From: Methylobacterium sp. J-070
GTDB taxonomy: Bacteria; Pseudomonadota; Alphaproteobacteria; Rhizobiales; Beijerinckiaceae
Assembly: GCF_022829385.1 (NCBI RefSeq)
Contig: NZ_JAKSXX010000066.1
Location: 43,024-107,023, forward strand
Length of the DNA: 64,000 nucleotides
Reading direction: 5' to 3'
Each line of letters starts with the position of its first letter. The stretch's first letter is position 1. A program made the position numbers and the translations under genes. Positions 18,163 to 30,028 of this stretch are shown here, piece by piece. Below the pieces are notes generated by a model, which saw only the letters and a list, made by a program, of their open reading frames with translations, made no database searches and was not told where the DNA came from.

Positions 18163-21100
18163 GTGTACGTCCTCACCGACATAGCCCTCTCGAACTGGTA
18201 CCTGATCCGCCGCGAGCAGATCCGTCTGCGTGGCGCCGCGGCGCTGGTCGGGCCGACCGGGGCCGGCAAGTCGACGATCTTCGATGCGGTCGGCACGGTG
18301 CTGGCGGGCAACAACGCGAGCCGGCTCGCCCTCAACGCCTCGGCCTCCGGGCGCAGCGCCCGCACGGTCCGCGACTATTGCCTCGGCTGGATCAGCGACC
18401 CGGCGGAGGGCGGCCGCCCGACCCGGGAATCCTGCGAGACCGTGCTGGCGCTGGTCTTCGAGAACCCCGCATCGGGCCGGGTCGTGACGGTCGGGCTGGC
18501 GCTGGCGGCCCGTGCCGCGGAGCCGAAGGAGACCGTGCTGTCGCGCTTCATCGCGGTCGGCCACCGGTTCGAGATCGCCGATTACGCCCGCACGGCCCCG
18601 GGCGGCAGCTTCACGGCCCCCTGGAACGAGATCGCCGCGGACCTGCGCGCCCGGGCGGCGAGCTTCACCGAGTACCGGACCTCCGGCGAGCGCTTCACGG
18701 CCGATGTCCTGGCCACCCTGCGCGAGGGGGCACCGGCGCCCGAGCCGCGCCATTTCCTGCGCAGCTTCGCCAATGCGGTGGCGTTCAAGCCGATCTTCGA
18801 CACCAGCGCCTTCGTGCGGGCCTTCGTGCTCGACCCGGAGCCGCTGGATGTCGAGCGCGTGCGGCTGTCGATCGCCAACTGGCGCCGCCTCCTGGAAACC
18901 ATCGCCGAGCTGGAGAGCCGGCTCGCGCGGCTCCGCCGCCTGCGCGATCGCTACGACGCCTGGAGCGAGGCGATCCTGGCGGCGGCGAATCACGAGCTGC
19001 GCGCAGCGAGCGCCGATCTGCGCCGCCGCAGCCTCGACCTCGTCGCGGTCCGGACGCGGCTGCGCGAGGGCGCCGATACGTTGCGCATCGCCCGGGAGCG
19101 GGTGGCCGCGAGCCGCGGCTACGTGCGCGAGATCGATGGCGAGATCGCCGAGAAGAAGGCGCTGGCCGCCGGCGCCGGCGCCGAGGGGCGGCTCGCCGCC
19201 TCGACGCTGGGCCTGTCGATGCTGGACCGCGACCGGAAGGAGCTGGTCGGACGGATCGCGGAGCTCGTCGGTCTCGTCGGCCAGATGGGCAAGCTTCTGC
19301 CCGTCGCCCCGATCCTGCGCCAGAGCTGTCCGCAGGCGGCCCGCCTGGCCGAAGCCTGCGCCCGCGCCGGCCTGCGGCGGGAAGCGCCCCCCGAGGAGGC
19401 CCTGCGCCCCGACGGTCCGCTCGCCGAGCTGAGGGACGGACTGGCACGCCTGCCCGAATTCGACGAGGCCCTGGAGCGGGCCGCCGAAGACGCGGCCCTG
19501 AAGGCGCGGGCCCAGGAGAGCGTGGCCGAGCGCACCGCGCCGCGCACCGGCGCCGGTCCCGTGGCGCGCCTGTCGTCGGACACGGTGGCGTTCCGCGGCG
19601 AGCTGGCGAAGCGGGGCATCGACGCGGTGCCGGTCTGCGAACTCGCCGAGATCGTCGATCCGAACTGGGGACCGGCCCTCGAAGGCCTGCTCGGGCGCGC
19701 CCGCGAGGCGCTCGTGGTCGCGCCGGACCGGCTGAACGAGGCGCTCGGGGTTCTCCAGTCGGGCCGCGACCGGTTCCACCGCTGCATCCTGGTGAAGACC
19801 ACCGACACCGCCAAGCAGCGGGCGCGCCGGTACGACGATGGACCGCTCACGGTGATCGAGACCGCCGATCCGCACGCGGAGGCGTTCCTGGGCGTGCGGC
19901 TCGGCGGTTACGACCTCGCCCGCGACGATGCCGAGCTGGGGCGCCTCGCCCGGGCGGTCGCCCCCAGCGGGCGCACCACCGCCGGCATGGCCTACTCGGT
20001 CACGCGCAGCGTCGATCTGCTGATGACCCGCGGCCATCGGGGACCGATCGCCGACAGCCGCCGGAGCCACGAGGTGGCGGTGGCGGAGGCGCGGCGCCTG
20101 CGGGGCGAGGCGGCGGTGCTGCGCGAGGCCGCCCGCACCGCGGCGGCGATCCGCGCCCGGATCGCCCGCGGGCTCGACGACGTGGACGCCCTGCGGGCGG
20201 AGCTCGACGGGTTGGACGGCCGGCGGCGCACGCTCCAGACCGAGCGCGAAGGAATCGCCAAGCAGGATTCGACCGGGCTCGCCGCCGAGATCGCCGCGCT
20301 CACGGCGGAGCGGACCGGCTACCTGCGGGAACTCTCGGAGGAGCTGGAGCCGAAGCTCGACCGGCTCCTCGCCGACGAGGCGGCCCTGCGCGCCCGGCTG
20401 GTGCCCATGCGTGAGGCGGCCCGGGCCGCGCTGGCGGCCCGACGCGCGGCGCTGCGCCAGCTCGTGGGCGGCGACGCCGCCCGCGTGCGTCTCGCGCGGT
20501 CCGAGCCGTTCGAGCCGGGCCCGATCGCCGAGGCGCGCCGTGCCCTCGCGGGCCTGGACGCTAAGGCCGCCGGCTCCCGGGCGACCGCCGAGCGCGCCCT
20601 CGCCCGGGACTCCGCCGAGGCGGCCCGCTCGCACGGGCGGATCGCCGAGCGCGAACTCGCGGAGGCCTGCGCGGCGTGGCGGGTGGAGAATCCCCTGAAC
20701 GCGGGCGACGCACCGGCCATCGACGGGTTCGCCTGGGTCCGGCGCGAATACGAGGCCGTGGAAGGCCACGAGCTGCGGCGCTACCGGGCCCAGGCCGAGC
20801 GGGCCGAGACCGAGATGCGCCGCCTCATGACGGAGGATCTGCTGACGCGGCTCGCCGACCGCTTCGAGCGGGTCCATGCCCGACTCGAAGCCCTGAACGA
20901 GCGGCTGTCGGCCCGCAGCTTCACCGGCCAGACCTATGCGTTCGAGGCCGCGGTGGACCGCCGCTACGCCGCCGTCCACGCCCTCGCCACCGAGACCGCC
21001 CGCTCCCCCGAGGCCGCCCAGGCGCTGCTGGCCGGCGAGGCCGAGGGTCCCATGGCGGCGGCGCTGGCGGAGATCACCGCGCTCATCGCCGGGGACGAGG

Positions 21101-21600
21101 ACGCAGGCCGGCTGGCGGATTACCGCAATTATTTCGTGTACGAGATCGGCATGCGCGACCGGGCGGGCAACCGCACGACCATGTCGGCGCGGGCCCTGCG
21201 CGGTTCGGGCGGCGAGGCGCAGGCGCCGTTCTACGTGGCGATCGCTGCGTCGCTCGCGAGCGCCTACTATCCAGGGGATCGGCCCGGCGACGAGAATCCC
21301 GGGCTGGGTCTCTGTCTCCTCGACGAGGCGTTCTCGAAGCTCGACGTGCGCAACAGCCAGGCGCTGGTCGACCTCTACCGGGCCTGGGGCCTGCAGCTGC
21401 TGATCGCGGCGCCGGAGGACAAGCGCACGACACTCACCGAGGTGATGGACACCATCGTGACCGTCTACAAGAGCCCGGACCTGACCTCGGTTCGCATCGA
21501 GGCCGAGCATCCCCTGGAGGCGGCCCGGCGGGCGCTCCACGCAATCAACCCCGATCAGGTCGGGATCGAGGCGTTCCGCCCGTCGGACGCCGCGGAGTGA
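18163..21600 (+). CDS. jetC: Wadjet/MksBEF-type SMC ATPase JetC (MksB/MukB-like)
   Basis: A 1145-residue SMC-like ATPase. Walker A is GPTGAGKST near residue 26, the ABC signature is in LRGSGGEAQAPF, and Walker B is CLLDEAFSKLD near 1058. Between them lie two long Arg/Ala/Leu/Glu-rich coiled-coil arms with a hinge around residues 490-620. This is the motor of the JetABC complex, which would extrude DNA loops. The start is uncertain: GTG 18163 places YVLTDIALSNWYLI at the N-terminus as in relatives, but the frame stays open to a TTG at 18067 and I see no clear ribosome site for either. The gene is detached from jetAB by the inverted chemoreceptor, so it must have its own promoter. Confidence 0.85.
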   Translation: MYVLTDIALSNWYLIRREQIRLRGAAALVGPTGAGKSTIFDAVGTVLAGNNASRLALNASASGRSARTVRDYCLGWISDPAEGGRPTRESCETVLALVFENPASGRVVTVGLALAARAAEPKETVLSRFIAVGHRFEIADYARTAPGGSFTAPWNEIAADLRARAASFTEYRTSGERFTADVLATLREGAPAPEPRHFLRSFANAVAFKPIFDTSAFVRAFVLDPEPLDVERVRLSIANWRRLLETIAELESRLARLRRLRDRYDAWSEAILAAANHELRAASADLRRRSLDLVAVRTRLREGADTLRIARERVAASRGYVREIDGEIAEKKALAAGAGAEGRLAASTLGLSMLDRDRKELVGRIAELVGLVGQMGKLLPVAPILRQSCPQAARLAEACARAGLRREAPPEEALRPDGPLAELRDGLARLPEFDEALERAAEDAALKARAQESVAERTAPRTGAGPVARLSSDTVAFRGELAKRGIDAVPVCELAEIVDPNWGPALEGLLGRAREALVVAPDRLNEALGVLQSGRDRFHRCILVKTTDTAKQRARRYDDGPLTVIETADPHAEAFLGVRLGGYDLARDDAELGRLARAVAPSGRTTAGMAYSVTRSVDLLMTRGHRGPIADSRRSHEVAVAEARRLRGEAAVLREAARTAAAIRARIARGLDDVDALRAELDGLDGRRRTLQTEREGIAKQDSTGLAAEIAALTAERTGYLRELSEELEPKLDRLLADEAALRARLVPMREAARAALAARRAALRQLVGGDAARVRLARSEPFEPGPIAEARRALAGLDAKAAGSRATAERALARDSAEAARSHGRIAERELAEACAAWRVENPLNAGDAPAIDGFAWVRREYEAVEGHELRRYRAQAERAETEMRRLMTEDLLTRLADRFERVHARLEALNERLSARSFTGQTYAFEAAVDRRYAAVHALATETARSPEAAQALLAGEAEGPMAAALAEITALIAGDEDAGRLADYRNYFVYEIGMRDRAGNRTTMSARALRGSGGEAQAPFYVAIAASLASAYYPGDRPGDENPGLGLCLLDEAFSKLDVRNSQALVDLYRAWGLQLLIAAPEDKRTTLTEVMDTIVTVYKSPDLTSVRIEAEHPLEAARRALHAINPDQVGIEAFRPSDAAE

Positions 21601-21807
21601 GATCCGACGTGACGCGTGTCCCGACGCGTCCGCGCTTCGTCATGCTGGATCGCCGGCGTCCCCGGATCTCAAGCCCCGTGGCGCGGCCCTCAGATGGCGG
21701 GGCCGGGGCGAGCCAGACCGTCCTCGACGCCGCGCGGGTGGTCGCGTCGCGTCATCGGTGGCCGGGGCCGCGATCCCCGGTATCCGCGATCTTCGTCGCG
21801 CCGATCG

Positions 21808-22023
21808 TCAGTTCAGGTAGGTGCGGATCCAGTTCGGCGAGAGGATCTCGCCCTCTTCGGTGATGATCCAGGGCTGCTTGGCGGGGTCGGCCAGGGCGCC
21901 GGCGGCGGCCTTGATTGCCTCGCGCAGGGTGCCAAACCGCTCGGGCTGCGCCAGCGGGGTGCTCGCCGGGGCCGTGCGCCAGATCGTCAGATCGGCGGGC
22001 CGTTCCAGAGCTTCGGTTTCCAT
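21808..22023 (-). CDS. Small orphan protein, 71 residues
   Basis: A short soluble protein with a good ribosome site (GGAAGGA) before its ATG. Composition is balanced and it ends WIITEEGEILSPNWIRTYLN, a tryptophan/tyrosine-rich tail that is unlike random GC-rich frame shadow. No domain recognised. It follows another short frame on the same strand by 33 nt, and the two may form a unit. It is not JetD, being far too short and without nuclease motifs. Confidence 0.6.
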   Translation of the reverse strand: METEALERPADLTIWRTAPASTPLAQPERFGTLREAIKAAAGALADPAKQPWIITEEGEILSPNWIRTYLN

Positions 22024-22056
22024 GGGTACTCGTCCTTCCGAACCGTTTTGGACCGT

Positions 22057-22281
22057 TCAGATCGCCGCCGCGCGGCAGAGCCAGAGAGCGGCGGGGATCG
22101 GTGGTCTGAGCGTCAATGCAAGCATCTCTGCGGCAGCTTTGCGATCAATTCGGGCGGTTTCCGAAACCAGAGCCCTGTGCCGAAGCACCAGAACAGGCCT
22201 GGGAGGAAGTTCCGTCACCGTAAAGCCCGCATAGGGCCCGCCGTGAACTTGCGAGAATTGTGGCTCTCGAATGATGACCAT
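22057..22281 (-). CDS. Small orphan protein, 74 residues
   Basis: A short frame starting at an ATG and reading MVIIREPQFSQVHGG..., then a basic middle and a hydrophobic, proline-containing end. It lies directly upstream of the other small gene on this strand. The ribosome site is weak. There is no recognisable domain, signal peptide or definite membrane span. It is supported mainly by sensible composition and position; it could be non-coding. Confidence 0.4.
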   Translation of the reverse strand: MVIIREPQFSQVHGGPYAGFTVTELPPRPVLVLRHRALVSETARIDRKAAAEMLALTLRPPIPAALWLCRAAAI

Positions 22282-22427
22282 TCCGTTAGCCGGTCTGCGC
22301 CGCCCGCCGCCGTGCGCCAGAACACGTTCCGGGCGCGTCGGCGGCGCCGCCTCTCCGTGTTGACGCCCCGATCCTGAACGCGCACTTAAGGCCCGCGCCC
22401 GCCGAGGGCCCTGTTTCGGAGACGCCC

Positions 22428-23555
22428 GTGCCGGATCGCACCGTGCGCATCGTGCTCGCCGCGGTTCTGGTCCTGCTGGCGCTCTATGTCGCCGAGCCCT
22501 ACCTCCAGCCGCTGCTCTACGCGGCCAACACTCCCCGGGCGGTGACGGCGCGGGGCGATCTGGCCCAGTCGGAGACGGCCACGATCGCCCTGTTCGAGCG
22601 GGCGAGCCCGTCCGTCGTCCACGTCTTCGCACAGGGTGCGGCACAGAACCGCGATCTGCTCGACCTCGACGAGGGCGGCGAGCAGGGCGGAACGCAGACC
22701 GGAACCGGCTTCGTCTGGGACGGCGCGGGCCACGTGGTGACGAACACCCACGTGGTGCAGAACGCCGCGCAGAGCGGCGGCTCCGTGTCGGTCCGGATGA
22801 GCGACGGTACCGTGGTGCCGGCATCCCTCGTCGGGTTGGCTCCGTCCTACGACCTGGCGGTCCTGCGGCTCGGGCGCGTGGCGCAGATGCCGCCGCCGCT
22901 GGCGATCGGCACCTCGGCGGATCTGAAGGTCGGCCAGTCGGCGTTCGCCATCGGCAACCCGTTCGGTCTCGACCACACGCTGACCACCGGTGTGATCAGC
23001 GCGGTCCGGCGGCGGATGCCGACCAGCGAGGGCCGTGAGTTGTCCGGCGTCATCCAGACGGATGCGGCGATCAACCCCGGCAATTCCGGCGGCCCGCTGC
23101 TCGATTCCGCCGGCCGGCTGATCGGCGTCAACACCGCGATCGTGTCGCCCTCGGGCGCCAGCGCGGGGATCGGCTTCGCGATCCCGGTCGATGTGGTGAA
23201 CCGGGTCGTGCCGGAACTGATCCGGGTCGGCCGGGTGCGCAACCCCGGCATCGGCATCATCGCCGCCCAGGAGGCGGCCACGGCACGCCTCGGCATCGAC
23301 GGCGTGGTGATCGTGCGGGTCCTGCCCGGATCGCCGGCGGCCCAGGCGGGCCTGCGTGGCGTCGCTCCGCAGACCGGCGACATCGGCGACGTCATCGTGG
23401 AGGCCAACGGCCGCGCGGTCCACCGGCTCGCCGACCTCACCGCGGCCATCGAGGAGACGGGGCTCGGCGCGCCGGTCACGCTGAAGGTCGAGCGCGACGG
23501 GCGGGTCCGGCAGGTGCGCCTCACCACGACGGACGTGGCGGAGAACCGGCGATGA
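22428..23555 (+). CDS. HtrA/DegS-like serine protease with one PDZ domain
   Basis: A 375-residue protease anchored by an N-terminal membrane helix (residues 6-24). The trypsin-like domain has the catalytic triad His in VVTNTHVV, Asp in SYDLAVLRL and Ser in GNSGGPLL. One PDZ domain follows from about residue 270 (GIIAAQEAATARLGI to VEANGRAV). The single PDZ and uncleaved-looking anchor resemble DegS or short HtrA proteases that survey misfolded periplasmic proteins. The start codon is GTG. Its last bases overlap the start of the next small secreted protein (ATGA), and a membrane DnaJ gene follows, giving a three-gene envelope-quality unit. Confidence 0.9.
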   Translation: MPDRTVRIVLAAVLVLLALYVAEPYLQPLLYAANTPRAVTARGDLAQSETATIALFERASPSVVHVFAQGAAQNRDLLDLDEGGEQGGTQTGTGFVWDGAGHVVTNTHVVQNAAQSGGSVSVRMSDGTVVPASLVGLAPSYDLAVLRLGRVAQMPPPLAIGTSADLKVGQSAFAIGNPFGLDHTLTTGVISAVRRRMPTSEGRELSGVIQTDAAINPGNSGGPLLDSAGRLIGVNTAIVSPSGASAGIGFAIPVDVVNRVVPELIRVGRVRNPGIGIIAAQEAATARLGIDGVVIVRVLPGSPAAQAGLRGVAPQTGDIGDVIVEANGRAVHRLADLTAAIEETGLGAPVTLKVERDGRVRQVRLTTTDVAENRR

Positions 23556-23818
23556 AGGCCAGGACCCGTCTTTCGCTGTCCCCTCTCGTCCTTGTTGCCG
23601 CGCTCGCCGCCGGCTCGGTCCGGGCCGCCGAGGCGCCGCGGCGGTCTCGCCTCTGCCCGGAGGATCTGCCGGAGGGCGTGCACCTGCCGCCGCCGCCGGG
23701 CTGCGGGATCGATGCCGGCAAGCCGGTGCCGCGCCGGAGCGGTGTCTACGACCTCGGCGACGGAACGACGGTGCGGGTCGGCGGCCGGGCCTCGGCCGAG
23801 TACGGTGTGCGGCGCTGA
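23552..23818 (+). CDS. Small secreted protein, 88 residues
   Basis: The start ATG overlaps the protease stop codon (ATGA). A signal peptide covers about residues 1-25 (hydrophobic core ending VRAAEA). The mature part has two Cys residues (RLCPEDLP and PGCGID) that could form a disulfide, a proline-rich centre and a short beta-type end (DLGDGTTVRVGGRAS). No domain known to me. Tight coupling to the HtrA-like protease suggests a periplasmic partner or a co-regulated protein. Confidence 0.7.
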   Translation: MKARTRLSLSPLVLVAALAAGSVRAAEAPRRSRLCPEDLPEGVHLPPPPGCGIDAGKPVPRRSGVYDLGDGTTVRVGGRASAEYGVRR

Positions 23819-23821
23819 GCC

Positions 23822-24583
23822 ATGGTGCTGATCGCCGGGCTGCTCGCCTGCCTCACGCTCTGGTGGCTGTCGAAGAACAGCCGCGGGCTCGGCCGCAGAT
23901 TGGCCCGCGCCGCGGGCCAAGGCGTCGGCGCCGCGTTCGGGCCGGCGCGCCTGCCGACCTTCGGGGCCTTCGCGCTGCTCGCCGCCGGCTTCCTCCTGCT
24001 GCACGGAAACCTCGTGCTGGCGGCGCTCCTCGGCCTCGGCGGCGTCTGGATGATCGAAGGGCAGGCCTCGATGACCGCCCGGCTGAGACGCCTCATCGGG
24101 CGTGCGACCGGTCGCGAGCGCGTCGACCGCCCGGAGCGCCGGCTGCGGACGCCGATGCTCGAGGCGATGCTGAACCCGGACGGCAGCCTGCACACGGGCC
24201 GGGTCATCGCCGGGCCGAACGCGGGCGCGTGGCTCGACGCCCTGCCCACCGAGGCGGTGGTCGACCTGCTGCGCCTCTGCCGCCGGAGCGACGCCGCCGG
24301 TGCCGTGCTGCTAGAGCCGTATCTCGACCGCCGGGCGCCCGGATGGCGTGTAGACGCTGAGCGCGATCGAGACCCGCGGCCGGGCCGCGCGCCGAACCCA
24401 GGGGCGATGACGCAGGAGGAGGCGTACCAGATCCTGGGGCTTCAGCGCGGGGCGACCGCTCAGCAGATCCGGTCGACCCACCGGTCTCTGATGAAGCGCG
24501 CCCACCCCGACCAGGGAGGCAGTGCCGAGGAGGCGGCGCGCGTCAACGCGGCCCGGGACAGGCTTCTGAACCGACATCGCTAA
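23822..24583 (+). CDS. Membrane-anchored DnaJ-domain protein
   Basis: A 253-residue protein with an N-terminal membrane helix (about residues 2-17), a second hydrophobic segment near 40-75, a middle region of about 100 residues and a C-terminal J domain from residue 196. The J domain has TQEEAYQILGLQRGATAQQIRSTHRSL (spanned here in part) and the HPD signature in KRAHPDQGG, needed to stimulate DnaK. C-terminal J domains on a membrane anchor resemble Tim14/Pam18-like bacterial proteins, common in alphaproteobacteria. It begins 4 nt after the preceding stop. Confidence 0.88.
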   Translation: MVLIAGLLACLTLWWLSKNSRGLGRRLARAAGQGVGAAFGPARLPTFGAFALLAAGFLLLHGNLVLAALLGLGGVWMIEGQASMTARLRRLIGRATGRERVDRPERRLRTPMLEAMLNPDGSLHTGRVIAGPNAGAWLDALPTEAVVDLLRLCRRSDAAGAVLLEPYLDRRAPGWRVDAERDRDPRPGRAPNPGAMTQEEAYQILGLQRGATAQQIRSTHRSLMKRAHPDQGGSAEEAARVNAARDRLLNRHR

Positions 24584-24620
24584 ACTCCACGCGCGTTGTC
24601 AGAAAGTGACTGATGCTGGA

Positions 24621-24643
24621 CCGCGGAGGGAACGCTTCCGCGG
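24621..24643. terminator. Hairpin between convergent genes
   Basis: A 7-bp stem (CCGCGGA with TCCGCGG) around a 9-base loop lies midway between the stop codons of the convergent DnaJ-like and carboxypeptidase genes. No strong T-run is seen on either side, so strength is uncertain; it could serve both directions. Confidence 0.4.
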
Positions 24644-24688
24644 CCTTACCGTGCCGACGCGCCCGCGCGTCGCCTGGTGTCGTTCCGC

Positions 24689-26170
24689 TCAGCTCCGGGT
24701 CGCGAAGCAGCTGAAGCCGCTCCGCTTGACCGCCGAGCAGGCATCCTGGGCGGAATCCTGTTCGGCGAAGCCCGAGAAGCGGGCGCGGAAGAGCGTGGTC
24801 CCGCCATGCTCGACCTTCACCGTGTAGGGGGCCGCCTTCGAGAGGCTGCTGCCGACCTTGGCGCGCGCCTCCGAGAGCATCGCGCGGGCCTTGGTCTCGT
24901 CATCCATGGCGCCGAGCTGGATCACCCAGGCGGTCGGCACGACGCGGGCGCCGGAGACCGCCTTCGGGGGCTCGTCGCGCTCGGTCGAGGCGACGCGGGC
25001 GGCCGACTTGGTCGCGCCGGGGAAAGGCGGCTGGGCGTTGCCGGCCCCGGCATAGGCCTGCGCGGCCTTGGGCAGGCCCTGCGGACCGGGCTTCCAGGTG
25101 CCCCCCGGTGTCGTGGTCGAAGCGGCGGCCTTCGGCGCGAGGTCGAGGGGCTCGCCGGTGGTGCCGGTGGTCTCGACGTCCTCGTCGTCCGCGGAGGCGA
25201 CCTGCGTGCGGGTCCGGGAGGCCGCGTCGGCGACCACCGCCGGGCGGGCGCGCTCGGCCACCTCGGTGACCGGCGGCGACACCCGGGCGCCGGCATAGGC
25301 CCGCGGCAGGCTCGCGCGAACCAGATCGACCATGATCCGGTCACGGCTCGCGCCGGACTTGCCGCCGAGCACGATCGCGACGATCTGGCGGCCCTCGGAC
25401 TTCGCCGCGGTCATCAGGTTGAAGCCGGAATCCCGGGTGTAGCCGGTCTTGATCCCGTCCACGCCCTCGACGTTGCCCAGCAGATGGTTGTGGTTGCCGA
25501 TCACCCGGCCGCGGAACGCGAAGGACCGGGTCTGGAAATAGCGGTAGTAATGCGGGAAGCGGTCCTGGATCGCCCGGGCGAGCACGGTCAGGTCGCGGGC
25601 GGTGGTGAGCTGATCCGGGTCGGGCAGGCCCGAGGCGTTGGCGTAGTGCGTCCGGCTCATGCCGAGGGCGTGCGCCTTCGCGGTCATCATCTGGGCGAAG
25701 CGCTCCTCGGAGCCGGCGATGTTCTCGCCGATCGCGCAGGCCACGTCGTTCGCCGACTTGGTCACGATCGCCTTGATGGCGTCCTCGACCGCGATGGTCT
25801 GCCCCGGGCGGAGCCCGAGCTTCGAGGGTGCCTGGGCGGCCGCGTGGGCCGAGATCGTCAGATCGGAATCGAGGGCGAACTTGCCGCGCTCCATCTGCTC
25901 GAACAGCAGGTAGAGCGTCATGACCTTGGTGATCGAGGCCGGGTGGCGCAGGGCGTCCTCGTTGACCGCGTGCAGGGTCTTGCCGCTCTTCACGTCCACC
26001 ACCATGGCGGCGTAGGGCGGGCTGTAGCCGCCGCCGGCCCGCGCGTGGTGGTGATGACGCCCGCGCCGCGCCTCGGCTGGCGCGGCCAGCGCCGTCAGGA
26101 CCGCCGCGGCCGCGAGGGCGGCCGGCAGCGCGGGAATCGTCCGGGAGCGGCCCATTACGCTACGCATCAC
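24689..26170 (-). CDS. D-alanyl-D-alanine carboxypeptidase (peptidase S11) with SPOR domain
   Basis: A 493-residue penicillin-binding protein. A signal peptide (about 1-34, ending APAEA|RR) is followed by a His-rich stretch and the S11 domain with the three active-site motifs SITK, SAN and KTG (in VDGIKTGYTRDSG). It trims pentapeptide side chains of peptidoglycan in the periplasm. A Pro/Ala/Thr-rich linker (about 300-410) leads to a C-terminal SPOR domain (VIQLGAMDDETKARAML and onwards) that binds denuded glycan at the division site. There are two candidate ATGs (26170 and 26155); both precede the signal peptide. Confidence 0.92.
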   Translation of the reverse strand: MMRSVMGRSRTIPALPAALAAAAVLTALAAPAEARRGRHHHHARAGGGYSPPYAAMVVDVKSGKTLHAVNEDALRHPASITKVMTLYLLFEQMERGKFALDSDLTISAHAAAQAPSKLGLRPGQTIAVEDAIKAIVTKSANDVACAIGENIAGSEERFAQMMTAKAHALGMSRTHYANASGLPDPDQLTTARDLTVLARAIQDRFPHYYRYFQTRSFAFRGRVIGNHNHLLGNVEGVDGIKTGYTRDSGFNLMTAAKSEGRQIVAIVLGGKSGASRDRIMVDLVRASLPRAYAGARVSPPVTEVAERARPAVVADAASRTRTQVASADDEDVETTGTTGEPLDLAPKAAASTTTPGGTWKPGPQGLPKAAQAYAGAGNAQPPFPGATKSAARVASTERDEPPKAVSGARVVPTAWVIQLGAMDDETKARAMLSEARAKVGSSLSKAAPYTVKVEHGGTTLFRARFSGFAEQDSAQDACSAVKRSGFSCFATRS

Positions 26171-26459
26171 GCCTGATTGCCTCGCGGAACCGGCCCTCGC
26201 CGGTCGTGTGTCCTGGCAGGGTCCGCGCCGATCGCGTGGCCCTGCTGCATCATCGGAGAGTTAGGCAAGCGCAGTTACAGGCCCGTTAATGCCGGCGGTT
26301 CGAAGACCGGATCATGCCGGCACGGACACAACTTATCGGAGCCCGAGGCTCCGGCTTGACGGTGGCCGTTGCGGCGCACACAGTCGGCGGCGATCCGAAG
26401 GCGCCGTCGCCGCTGGTCGCGCTCGGCCCTTCGGGACGGTCCCGATCTGGAAGTCCGCC

Positions 26460-26792
26460 ATGCAGCCGCGCCCCGCCTCCCTAGCATTCCCGCCGGCCGC
26501 CGGGTTCAGCCTGGCGCTGCGGTGCTTCGGGCATGCGAGCCGCGCGGGCCAGGCCATCGGGATCGAGTGGCTCGACTCCGCCAAGCAGGGGCTCGACGAC
26601 CTCGCCGCCACGACGCGACGGCTCGCGACCGCCCGGGGTCCGGGGGAGGTCCTGGCGCTTCAGACGGCGTATCTGAGCCGCGCCGGCGCGCGCGCCTCGA
26701 CCCGCTCGACGGTGGCCGGCGACCTGATGGCGCGCTGCGCCGGCGATCTTCTGCAACCGGCGGCGACGCCGCGTGCCGGCCGGGCCGCTTGA
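26460..26792 (+). CDS. Phasin-like protein
   Basis: A 110-residue, mostly helical protein. The pattern [38 protein letters not shown] followed by a helical tail resembles the phasin_2 family, where a helix pair covers polyhydroxyalkanoate granules (the LQT-Y/F core is the recurrent motif; only part quoted). A PHA depolymerase is encoded 19 kb away, so the organism probably makes granules. The family call rests on pattern only and is tentative. ATG 26460 is preceded by a GGAAG-type site. The frame extends upstream, but that part looks like shadow. Confidence 0.6.
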   Translation: MQPRPASLAFPPAAGFSLALRCFGHASRAGQAIGIEWLDSAKQGLDDLAATTRRLATARGPGEVLALQTAYLSRAGARASTRSTVAGDLMARCAGDLLQPAATPRAGRAA

Positions 26793-27082
26793 GGCACCCG
26801 CCGCCGGGACGGGCAGCCGACCCGCGGACGCGCCCGCCCCGGCCGCGGCGCCGGTCTGTCGACCCCTGCTGCGCGGCCCCGCATGACCCGAGCGCGTCGG
26901 CAGGCGTGCGCCCGGCGCAAGCTTCACGGGGCGGACAAGTGCGCACAGGAGTCTGGCGAAGTCGGCTCACCGTCTGTAGATTAACGATCATGGAGCCGGG
27001 CGCTGCTCCCGGCAGGGTCAGGACAGGATCGTCCGCTAGGATCGGCGACGCCCGCTCCAATCGAGGGATCGGTTCGACGCAC

Positions 27083-27484
27083 ATGAGACAGGTCCCCATG
27101 CAGGGCACCGCGAGTTCGACGAGGAGTCACCAGCGGGCACGCGCCGCGGCCACGGCGTCCGGATCGCGCTCCCCGGGAGGCGATGACCGGTCCAACACCG
27201 CGATCATCACCCGCACCAAGACGCGCACCAAGCGGCCGAGCCTGTACCGCGTGCTCCTCCTGAACGACGACTACACGCCGATGGAGTTCGTCGTGCTGGT
27301 GGTCGAGCGGTTCTTCAACAAGAGCCACGAGGATGCCTACCACATCATGATGCACGTGCATCAGAACGGGGTCGGCGAGTGCGGAATCTTCACCTACGAG
27401 GTCGCGGAGACCAAGGTGACGCAGGTCATGGACTTCGCGCGCAAACACCAACATCCTCTCCAGTGCGTTATGGAAAAGAAATAG
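27083..27484 (+). CDS. clpS: ATP-dependent Clp protease adaptor ClpS
   Basis: A 133-residue ClpS. The core domain begins near residue 50: [18 protein letters not shown], then [15 protein letters not shown] and [12 protein letters not shown], including the residues that line the N-degron pocket. It delivers N-end-rule substrates to ClpAP. The first 45 residues are basic, Ser/Thr/Arg-rich and probably disordered; longer than in E. coli ClpS (106 residues). A second ATG at 27098 is possible. clpA starts 37 nt downstream, the usual clpS-clpA operon. Confidence 0.93.
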   Translation: MRQVPMQGTASSTRSHQRARAAATASGSRSPGGDDRSNTAIITRTKTRTKRPSLYRVLLLNDDYTPMEFVVLVVERFFNKSHEDAYHIMMHVHQNGVGECGIFTYEVAETKVTQVMDFARKHQHPLQCVMEKK

Positions 27485-27521
27485 GCGCCGCTCGCGGTAG
27501 GCACCCACACAGAGGCCAGCT

Positions 27522-30011
<2,490 letters not shown>

Positions 30012-30028
30012 TGGTGTGCAGGCGGGTC

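Noticed and set aside
18130..21540. 1136-codon open frame antisense to jetC
   Set aside because: It mirrors the GC-rich jetC gene, has arginine/glycine/histidine-rich shadow composition and no recognisable motif.
21600..22430. jetD downstream of jetC
   Set aside because: Only two frames of about 70 codons are present on the opposite strand; no nuclease or Toprim-like sequence exists there.
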